This document shows, one piece after another, positions 1-4,793 of a DNA stretch of 5,597 nucleotides (its first letter is position 1; each line of letters starts with the position of its first letter). The DNA comes from Alistipes sp. GTDB lineage: Bacteria > Bacteroidota > Bacteroidia > Bacteroidales > Rikenellaceae. The position numbers were made by a program, and so were the translations under genes. The notes under the pieces were generated by a model that saw only the letters and a list, made by a program, of their open reading frames with translations, ran no database searches and was not told the origin of the DNA. The stretch is from contig JAIEHQ010000007.1 of NCBI GenBank assembly GCA_029065825.1, positions 1 through 5,597 on the forward strand, given 5' to 3'.

Positions 1-2177
1 CGACCGAGGATCTTCAGGAGCTCGTGCGCAACTTCAAGGCCGCTATCAAGGAGCAGACCGGCGAGGAGTTCCCGACGAACCCCTGGGATCAGCTCTGGGG
101 CGCTATCTGCGCCGTGTTCGGTTCGTGGATGAACGAGCGCGCCATCCTCTACCGCAAGCTCAACAACATTCCGCAGGAGTGGGGTACGGCCGTTTCGGTG
201 CAGGCGATGGTCTTCGGCAACATGGGCGACAACTCGGCGACGGGCGTGGCCTTCTCGCGCGATGCCGCGACGGGCGAAAACCTCTTCAACGGCGAATACC
301 TGGTCAATGCCCAGGGCGAGGACGTGGTGGCGGGTATCCGCACCCCCCAGCAGGTGACCGTCGAGGGTTCGCGCCGCTGGGCTAAGGCTCAGAACATCAC
401 GGAGGAGGAGCGTCGCAGTAAGTATCCTTCGCTCGAGGAGGTAATGCCGGCGGTGTATAAGGAGCTGAACGAGATCCAGCACCACCTGGAGCAGTATTTC
501 AAGGACATGCAGGATATCGAGTTCACGATCCAGGACGGCAAGCTCTGGATGCTCCAGTGCCGCAACGGCAAGCGTACGGGTGCGGCGATGGTCAAGATCG
601 CGATGGACATGCTGCGCGAGGGGCTGATCGACGAGAAGACCGCCGTACTGCGCTGCGAGCCCGCGAAGCTCGACGAGCTGCTCCACCCGGTATTCGACAA
701 GACGGCGATGAAGCACGCCAAGGTGGTGGTCAAGGGTCTTCCCGCATCGCCGGGTGCCGCTACGGGTCCCGTCGTCTTCTTCGCCGAGGATGCCGAGAAG
801 CTCCTCAACGAGAAGGGACAGCGTGCCATCCTGGTGCGTATCGAGACTTCGCCCGAGGACCTGAAGGGCATGCTCGACGCTGCCGGTATCCTGACTGCGC
901 GCGGCGGTATGACCTCGCACGCGGCGGTGGTCGCCCGCGGTATGGGCAAATGCTGCGTGTCGGGTGCGGGCGAACTGCAGATCGACTACAAGGCGCGCAC
1001 GATCCGCGTGGGCGAGTTCCTCATCAAGGAGGGCGACTGGATTTCGCTCAACGGCTCCACGGGCGAGGTGTACCTCGGCCAGGTGGCTACGCAGGCCGCC
1101 GATCTGAGCGGCGACTTCGGCAAGCTGATGGAGCTGGCCGGCAAATATTCCGTGCTCAAGGTGCGTGCCAACGCCGACACGCCGAAAGATGCGGCCCAGG
1201 CTTTCGCTTTCGGTGCCGAGGGTATCGGTCTGTGCCGTACTGAGCACATGTTCTTCGAGGGCGACCGCATCAAGGCCGTGCGCGAGATGATTCTCGCCGA
1301 CGACGAGGCGGGCCGCCGCGTGGCGCTGGCCAAGCTGCTGCCGATCCAGCGCGGCGACTTCGAGGGACTCTTCAAGGCGATGAACGGCTATGCCGTGACC
1401 GTGCGTCTGCTCGATCCCCCCTTGCATGAGTTCGTGCCCCACTTCGAGAAGGAGCAGCGCGAGATGGCCAAGGAGATGAACGTGCCTTACGAGAAGATCG
1501 CCGCCAAGGTGGAGTCGCTGGCCGAGTTCAACCCGATGCTGGGTCATCGCGGCTGCCGTCTGGGCAACACCTATCCCGAAATCACGGAGATGCAGGCCCG
1601 CGCCATCATCGAGGCGGCCATGAACGTGAAGGCTTCCGGCATTCCCGTACACGTGGAGATCATGGTGCCGCTGGTGGGCAACCACAAGGAGCTGCGCTTC
1701 CAGAAGAGCATCATCGACCGTACGGCCGAGACGGTGTTCGCCGAGCGCAACGACCGCATCGACTACATGATCGGTACGATGATCGAGGTGCCGCGCGCTG
1801 CGGTTACCGCCAACCAGATCGCCGAGGTCGCCGAGTTCTTCTCGTTCGGTACCAATGACCTGACGCAGATGACGCTCGGTTTCTCGCGCGACGATATCGG
1901 CAAGTTCCTGCCGATCTATCTGGAGAAGGGCATCCTGAAGAACGATCCGTTCCAGATTCTCGACCGCAACGGTGTCGGCCAGCTGATCCGCGAGGCGGTG
2001 TTCAAGGGACGCAGCACGCGCGAGAACCTCAAGTGCGGTATCTGCGGCGAGCACGGCGGCGAGCCTTCGTCGGTGGAGTTCTGCCACTTCGCAGGTCTGA
2101 ACTACGTCAGCTGCTCGCCTTTCCGCGTGCCTATCGCGCGCCTGGCTGCCGCTCACGCTGCACTCAAGGAGAACTAA
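1..2177 (+). CDS. ppdK: Pyruvate, phosphate dikinase, 5'-truncated by window edge
   Basis: Cytosolic enzyme interconverting pyruvate + ATP + Pi and PEP + AMP + PPi; in anaerobes it can run in either direction. The reading frame is open from base 3 with no start in the window, giving 724 visible residues. About 150 N-terminal residues are missing relative to the 874-residue Clostridium symbiosum enzyme. In order: the end of the ATP-grasp domain (to about residue 190, with DIEFTI and LQCRNGKRT holding the equivalents of Glu323, Gln335 and Arg337); the swivelling phosphohistidine domain (GGMTSHAAVVARG, catalytic His306 at bases 918-920, matching His455); and the PEP/pyruvate TIM barrel (about 370-724) with Arg412, Arg468, Glu595, Asn618 in GTNDLTQ, and the acid/base Cys681 in CGICGEHGG (bases 2043-2045, matching Cys831). 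The catalytic set is therefore complete. The GTG at base 24 is an internal valine, not a start. A strong terminator follows, so this is the end of its transcription unit. PEP synthase and PTS enzyme I share the phosphohistidine fold but not this motif set and layout. Confidence 0.97.
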   Translation, partial: TEDLQELVRNFKAAIKEQTGEEFPTNPWDQLWGAICAVFGSWMNERAILYRKLNNIPQEWGTAVSVQAMVFGNMGDNSATGVAFSRDAATGENLFNGEYLVNAQGEDVVAGIRTPQQVTVEGSRRWAKAQNITEEERRSKYPSLEEVMPAVYKELNEIQHHLEQYFKDMQDIEFTIQDGKLWMLQCRNGKRTGAAMVKIAMDMLREGLIDEKTAVLRCEPAKLDELLHPVFDKTAMKHAKVVVKGLPASPGAATGPVVFFAEDAEKLLNEKGQRAILVRIETSPEDLKGMLDAAGILTARGGMTSHAAVVARGMGKCCVSGAGELQIDYKARTIRVGEFLIKEGDWISLNGSTGEVYLGQVATQAADLSGDFGKLMELAGKYSVLKVRANADTPKDAAQAFAFGAEGIGLCRTEHMFFEGDRIKAVREMILADDEAGRRVALAKLLPIQRGDFEGLFKAMNGYAVTVRLLDPPLHEFVPHFEKEQREMAKEMNVPYEKIAAKVESLAEFNPMLGHRGCRLGNTYPEITEMQARAIIEAAMNVKASGIPVHVEIMVPLVGNHKELRFQKSIIDRTAETVFAERNDRIDYMIGTMIEVPRAAVTANQIAEVAEFFSFGTNDLTQMTLGFSRDDIGKFLPIYLEKGILKNDPFQILDRNGVGQLIREAVFKGRSTRENLKCGICGEHGGEPSSVEFCHFAGLNYVSCSPFRVPIARLAAAHAALKEN

Positions 2178-2180
2178 TCG

Positions 2181-2206
2181 GGGACCGGTTCTTCGGGACC
2201 GGACCT
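2181..2206 (+). other. UUCG-capped hairpin in the ppdK 3' untranslated region
   Basis: CCGGTTC (2185-2191), loop TTCG, GGACCGG (2196-2202) forms a 7-bp stem with one G-U pair closed as C(UUCG)G, an exceptionally stable tetraloop form. Beyond an A-A mismatch the stem can extend by three pairs, GGG (2181-2183) with CCT (2204-2206). It starts 3 bases after the ppdK stop. No T-run follows, so it is not itself an intrinsic terminator. A 3'-end protecting or ribosome-clearance structure is possible, but that is inference. Confidence 0.6.
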
Positions 2207-2216
2207 GTCGCAGATG

Positions 2217-2254
2217 CTCCCGGTACGTCGTAAAGACGTGCCGGGAGTCTTTTT
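2217..2254 (+). terminator. Intrinsic terminator of ppdK
   Basis: A 13-bp stem, CTCCCGGTACGTC (2217-2229) with GACGTGCCGGGAG (2235-2247), has one G-U pair, a 5-base GTAAA loop and the T-tract TCTTTTT right after it. It lies 39 bases past the ppdK stop. This is a textbook rho-independent terminator and separates ppdK from the downstream beta-barrel gene. Confidence 0.92.
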
Positions 2255-2447
2255 CTGCGTGCTGTCGGTCTCCGGGGTGTTGCGCGCGCTGCCTTGCAGC
2301 AATGCGAGGGGGCTTTCGCCGTGCGCTTCGCCGCGGCTGCGCGGCATTCCGTCGCGATCGCTCCGGGGAATCAGACTCCCGGAGGGGGGCTCCGGTCGCG
2401 GCATAGCTTGTTCTGCGCTCGATTTGTCGCGCTTTGGCTTCGCTCGC
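2255..2447. other. GC-rich intergenic stretch without a supportable gene
   Basis: Open frames cross this stretch on both strands, but none has a recognisable domain, a start with plausible context, or a protein-like composition; they are rich in Arg, Ser, Ala and Pro, as expected of chance frames in GC-rich DNA. What can be seen is structure. TTCGCCG occurs at 2315-2321 and 2327-2333. A hairpin, CTCCGGG (2361-2367) with CCCGGAG (2378-2384), has a 10-base loop. Three words, GCGGCAT, GTCGCG and GCTCCGG, occur on one side of that hairpin and recur in reverse order on the other. The composition shifts sharply to AT-rich from about 2453. Confidence 0.5.
2361..2384. repeat. GC-rich inverted repeat flanked by mirrored-order words
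   Basis: CTCCGGG (2361-2367) pairs with CCCGGAG (2378-2384) around a 10-base loop. Outside it the order on the left is GCGGCAT (2341-2347), GTCGCG (2351-2356), GCTCCGG (2360-2366), and on the right GCTCCGG (2389-2395), GTCGCG (2395-2400), GCGGCAT (2398-2404). The outer words are direct copies in mirrored order, not reverse complements, so they add nothing to the stem. No T-run follows. Function unknown; simple GC-rich composition could explain part of it. Confidence 0.45.
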
Positions 2448-2501
2448 CTCGGCAAAAAAGCAAACTTGTTTGCTTTTGCTCTCGGCTTATGCGTATCTTT
2501 G
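2448..2501 (+). promoter_or_regulatory. Bacteroidota-type promoter with inverted repeat, copy 1
   Basis: A -33 box TTTG (2469-2472), a 21-base spacer and a -7 box TATCTTTG (2494-2501) fit the Bacteroidota sigma-ABfr consensus TTTG / TAnnTTTG. A perfect 22-base inverted repeat, AAAAGCAAAC (2456-2465), TT, GTTTGCTTTT (2468-2477), covers the -33 box. The spacer carries CTCGGCTTATGCG, and CTCGG also opens the element (2448-2452). The arrangement is shared with the copy at 2524-2576. Transcription from here would start near 2507 and run through the second copy into the 2596 gene. An operator-like role for the inverted repeat is inference. Confidence 0.6.
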
Positions 2502-2523
2502 GCTTTGCCTTAGATACTCCCGT

Positions 2524-2576
2524 CTCGGTAATGCTCAAATAAATTTGGCATTACGCTCGGCTTATTCGTATTTTTG
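2524..2576 (+). promoter_or_regulatory. Bacteroidota-type promoter with inverted repeat, copy 2, upstream of the 2596 gene
   Basis: TTTG (2544-2547), a 21-base spacer and TATTTTTG (2569-2576) match the TTTG / TAnnTTTG consensus, with the same spacing as copy 1. An inverted repeat of different sequence again covers the -33 box: GTAATGC (2528-2534) and CAAA (2536-2539) pair with TTTG (2544-2547) and GCATTAC (2548-2554), with one bulged T and a TAAA loop. CTCGG opens the element and CTCGGCTTATTCG lies in the spacer at the same offset from TTTG (12 bases) as in copy 1. Transcription would start near 2582, leaving a leader of only about 14 bases before the ATG at 2596. Confidence 0.7.
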
Positions 2577-2595
2577 TTCCCAAAAAAAACGTCAG

Positions 2596-3057
2596 ATGAA
2601 AAAGATTTTTTTGATCGCTTTGCTGTTGCTGCCGGTTTGCAGACTCCTCGCACAGGAGAAGGGGGTGCAGGGCGTCGGTCCGAAAATCAGCCTTTATACC
2701 CATACGGGGCGGGGTGCCGTTTTCGCTGTCGGCGGATATTACCGCCACTGTATGAGCGATGCGATGCGGTTCGAGGCCTCGCTGATGATCCCCTGCCGGT
2801 CGGGTGCGTCGGTCGATCTGGGGTGCGAGGCGCATTACCTGATCGGTCTGACCGGACGTTGGTCGCTCTATCCGCTGGCGGGGATCGGTGCCAATGATTT
2901 GGGTGTGTGGTCGTTCGGAGTGGATCTCGGAGCCGGCTGCGACTACCTTATCCGGAGGCGCTGGGGTATCTCCGCCCAGTGCAGGTACCGTTTCCAGACG
3001 GCGCGCTTCGTGCGCGACCCGATCGTCTTCTCCGTGGGGACGACCTTTATGTTCTGA
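2596..3057 (+). CDS. Small cysteine-rich outer-membrane beta-barrel protein, function unknown
   Basis: 153 residues. The N-terminus is a Sec signal peptide: MKK, a leucine-rich core at residues 4-12, then LLA/Q with likely cleavage before Gln20, a common site in this phylum. The rest alternates aromatic, small and polar residues in short strands (for example VFAVGGYY, LYPLAGIG, FGVDLGAG) and ends in Phe, the usual C-terminal barrel signal. An eight-stranded barrel is the likely fold; no catalytic or ligand motif is visible. Five cysteines (52, 67, 77, 115, 129) in the mature chain are unusual for such a protein. The frame stays open upstream to 2434, but that would bury the signal peptide and run through the promoter, so ATG 2596 is chosen. 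No Shine-Dalgarno; the leader is A-rich. It converges on the 3153-3641 gene, which has a similar layout and may be a distant paralogue. Confidence 0.85.
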   Translation: MKKIFLIALLLLPVCRLLAQEKGVQGVGPKISLYTHTGRGAVFAVGGYYRHCMSDAMRFEASLMIPCRSGASVDLGCEAHYLIGLTGRWSLYPLAGIGANDLGVWSFGVDLGAGCDYLIRRRWGISAQCRYRFQTARFVRDPIVFSVGTTFMF

Positions 3058-3097
3058 CGGCCGAGCCGTGCGCTTCGGCGCTTCGATTGAAAAAGAA

Positions 3098-3131
3098 ACC
3101 CCCGGTTCTCCGCAGAGACCGGGGGTGTTTC
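3098..3131. terminator. Bidirectional terminator between convergent barrel genes
   Basis: ACCCCCGGTTCTC (3098-3110) pairs with GAGACCGGGGGT (3115-3126) around a CGCA loop, with one bulged T. On the + strand it is followed by GTTTC, a short T-run. On the - strand the flank reads TTCTTTTTC (complement of 3089-3097), a better T-tract. One hairpin therefore ends both the + gene (stop at 3057) and the - gene (stop at 3153). Confidence 0.88.
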
Positions 3132-3152
3132 GTTGTTGTCGTCGCGCTGTGC

Positions 3153-3641
3153 TTAGAAGCGATAGACGCACGTTATGCCGAAGTTGCAGAGGGCGCGCTC
3201 GTTGAAATCCGAGCTCGATCCGCCGTCCCAGTAGGCGATGCCGGGGCCGAATGCGGGAGTCCAGTCGAACGACAGACGGATGGGGGCGTTCTTGAACTCG
3301 ATACCCAGTTTGGCGCAGCCGGCGGCTCCGATGTAGGCATAGTGGCTTTTGCCGCCCACGTTGATACCCGCACCTGCGTCGAAGAACCATTTGCCGGCCG
3401 AGGGGGTCCAGTTCATGTTGAAGATGTTCCAATTGTAGAGAGCCGTGAAGTCGGCCGTCAGCGTGCCGCCGGCGTTGGCCCAGTACATACCGAAGCGTGC
3501 CTCGACGTAGTTCTTGTTGCTGAAGATGTATTGTCCGTCGGCCTGGAATCCGGAACCGATGCGTGCACCGACAGCCCAGTTCTGAGCAGATGCCGACCAT
3601 GCGAGCAATCCCAGGGCCAGCGTGAGTAATAATTTTTTCAT
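3153..3641 (-). CDS. Small outer-membrane beta-barrel protein, function unknown
   Basis: 162 residues. The signal peptide is clear: MKK, hydrophobic core LLLTLALGLLAW, then SASA/Q with cleavage before Gln20. The mature part is built of short amphipathic strands rich in Gly, Ala, Phe, Tyr and Trp (VGARIGSGF, YVEARFGMYW, FFDAGAGINV, YAYIGAAGCAKLGIEF, ITCVYRF) and ends in Phe. This fits a small barrel inserted in the outer membrane, probably of eight strands. The IRLSFDWTPAFGPG segment (residues 121-134) resembles a conserved DWxP turn I associate with Bacteroidales porin-like small barrels; that link is from memory. Three mature cysteines (109, 152, 158). Its own promoter is proposed at 3688-3695, and the shared terminator at 3098-3131 ends it. 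It follows def on the same strand, but the 146-base AT-rich gap suggests separate transcription. Confidence 0.88.
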   Translation of the reverse strand: MKKLLLTLALGLLAWSASAQNWAVGARIGSGFQADGQYIFSNKNYVEARFGMYWANAGGTLTADFTALYNWNIFNMNWTPSAGKWFFDAGAGINVGGKSHYAYIGAAGCAKLGIEFKNAPIRLSFDWTPAFGPGIAYWDGGSSSDFNERALCNFGITCVYRF

Positions 3642-3687
3642 AACGCTATTAAGTTAAAATTAAGAATTGTTGTTTCTATCCTGGATT

Positions 3688-3695
3688 CGAAGATA
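3688..3695 (-). promoter_or_regulatory. Probable -7 box for the 3153-3641 barrel gene
   Basis: Read on the - strand, TATCTTCG follows TTTTTTTCG and differs by one base from TATCTTTG of the TAnnTTTG consensus. It repeats the CGTATCTT core of the promoter at 2448-2501. No good TTTG lies 21 bases upstream (the site reads CTTC), so the -33 part is weak. Transcription would start near 3682, leaving an AT-rich leader of about 40 bases with AACAACAA and no Shine-Dalgarno, typical of well-expressed Bacteroidota genes. Confidence 0.5.
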
Positions 3696-3787
3696 CGAAA
3701 AAAATCGCACTCCGCAGAAGGACCTGCAAAAAAGATGCAATATTTGCCCTCGTCGGACGAAATCGCCGATTTTATTTCCGTCGGCCG

Positions 3788-4333
3788 TCACTTCGTCTTG
3801 TAGGCGCAGCGATACCTTCCTTTGGTCAGGTTCTGCAGTTTGCCCTTGAGCAGGTTGCGGCGCAGCGGCGAGAGACGGTCCGTGAAAACGATCCCTTCGA
3901 GGTGGTCGTATTCGTGCTGGATGACCCGCGCGCGCAGGCCGTCTATCTCTTCGTCGTGCTCGGCGAAGTTTTCATCGAGGTAGCGGATCCTGATGGCCAC
4001 GGGCCGGCGCACGTCCTCGTGCAGCCCGGGGATCGAGAGGCACCCCTCGTTGAAGAGTTCGGTTTGCTCCGAGGCGGCGTATATCTCCGGATTGACGAAT
4101 ACCCGCTTGTAGTCGCGGCACTCCTCCTCCTCTTCGCCCCAGGGGGTGCAGTCCACGATGAACAGGCGGATGTTCTTGCCGATCTGCGGCGCGGCAAGGC
4201 CTACGCCCTCCGCCTCGGCGAGCGTGAGAAACATATCCTCGATGAGCTTCTTGAACTCGGGGTAGTCGGGTCCGATCTCCTCGCACTGGTTGCGCAGGGT
4301 CTGGGAGCCGTAGATAACGATCGGATAAATCAT
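3788..4333 (-). CDS. def: Peptide deformylase
   Basis: 181 residues, a usual length for bacterial deformylase. This metal hydrolase removes the formyl group from the initiator methionine of new proteins at the ribosome exit. All three family motifs are present: GVGLAAPQIG (residues 43-52, with Gln50), EGCLSIP (96-102, metal ligand Cys98) and QHEYDHLEG (139-147, metal ligands His140 and His144, catalytic Glu141). An acidic run EEEEE (67-71) sits in the loop between motifs 1 and 2, the kind of surface loop that varies in this family. The start is ATG at 4331-4333, giving the standard MIYPIVIYG N-terminus; the leader is A-rich without a Shine-Dalgarno. It begins 18 bases after the ruvX stop, so co-transcription is likely. 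No methionyl-tRNA formyltransferase gene (fmt) is in the window. I see no clear terminator after it, only a weak GCAA/TTGC hairpin followed by a T-run near 3731-3750. Confidence 0.98.
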   Translation of the reverse strand: MIYPIVIYGSQTLRNQCEEIGPDYPEFKKLIEDMFLTLAEAEGVGLAAPQIGKNIRLFIVDCTPWGEEEEECRDYKRVFVNPEIYAASEQTELFNEGCLSIPGLHEDVRRPVAIRIRYLDENFAEHDEEIDGLRARVIQHEYDHLEGIVFTDRLSPLRRNLLKGKLQNLTKGRYRCAYKTK

Positions 4334-4351
4334 GTGTTTTCTGTCTTTTCT

Positions 4352-4768
4352 TTAATGGTTCGTACTTTCCATGTAGGATTGCAGGATGATCGTGGCCGAG
4401 ATCTTGTCCACCAAGGCCCGGTCGCGGCGGGCCATCCGGCCGATGCCGCTTTCGAGCATCGCGCGGTGGGCCAGCACCGAAGTGAACCGTTCGTCGCAGA
4501 AGACCACCTCCTTGTCGGGGTAGCTGCGGCGGAGGCGTGCGGCCAGCGGCTCGACGTAGCGCCACGTATCGGAGGGGCTGCCGTCCATCCGCATCGGCTT
4601 GCCGAGCACGATGGTCGAGACCTCCTCGCGGGCGAAATAGTCCGCCAGCCAGCCCTCCAGCTCCTTGGTCGCAACGGTTTCGAGTCCTCCGGCGATGATG
4701 CGCAGCGGGTCGCTCACGGCGATGCCCGTGCGCTTGGTGCCGTAGTCTATGGCCAGAATGCGTCCCAT
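4352..4768 (-). CDS. ruvX: YqgF/RuvX family putative pre-16S rRNA nuclease (Holliday junction resolvase-like)
   Basis: 138 residues, normal for the family. RNase H-like fold: strand 1 ILAIDYGTKRTGIAVSD (residues 4-20) with catalytic Asp8; IVLGKPMRMDGSPSD (53-67), the family GxPxxMDG loop; VVFCDERFTS (88-97) with catalytic Glu93; and VDKISATIILQSY (120-132) with catalytic Asp121. The acidic triad is therefore intact. E. coli YqgF is linked to 16S rRNA 5'-end processing, and other homologues to resolving Holliday junctions; the sequence cannot tell which applies here. It sits between glyS (25 bases upstream) and def (18 bases downstream) on the same strand. The start is ATG 4766-4768, with leader AAAACAAGAAAAGGC ahead of it. 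Confidence 0.95.
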   Translation of the reverse strand: MGRILAIDYGTKRTGIAVSDPLRIIAGGLETVATKELEGWLADYFAREEVSTIVLGKPMRMDGSPSDTWRYVEPLAARLRRSYPDKEVVFCDERFTSVLAHRAMLESGIGRMARRDRALVDKISATIILQSYMESTNH

Positions 4769-4793
4769 GCCTTTTCTTGTTTTGCGGCAGGGC

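Noticed and set aside
24..26. GTG as a start for ppdK
   Set aside because: Homology to the enzyme continues in frame upstream to the window edge, and the ATP-grasp domain would be cut.
389..949. 186-codon frame antisense to ppdK
   Set aside because: Ser/Arg-rich composition, no domain, lies wholly inside ppdK.
2456..2477. Second intrinsic terminator from the AAAAGCAAAC/GTTTGCTTTT palindrome
   Set aside because: The stem is AT-rich and weak, the loop is tiny, and no T-run lies beyond the arm; its place over the -33 box fits a promoter element better.
2294..2542. 82-codon + strand frame over the intergenic repeats
   Set aside because: Its codons span the GC-rich repeats and the first promoter copy; no domain, and its composition follows the DNA repeats. 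Such frames are often annotated as hypothetical proteins by mistake.
2434..2595. In-frame extension of the first barrel gene by 54 codons
   Set aside because: It would place the signal peptide mid-protein and run through both promoter elements; ATG 2596 gives a normal exported protein.
2629..2640. Possible lipoprotein signal at Cys15 of the first barrel protein (LPVC)
   Set aside because: Val at -1 and Pro at -2 do not fit the lipobox, and a good ordinary cleavage site follows at LLA/Q.
2551..3600. 349-codon open frame on the - strand across both barrel genes
   Set aside because: It overlaps two genes with clear signal peptides, runs through the terminator hairpin, and is rich in Arg, Gln and His with no domain: a shadow frame.
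3731..3750. Terminator for def on the - strand
   Set aside because: Only a 4-bp GCAA/TTGC stem precedes the T-run; too weak to call.
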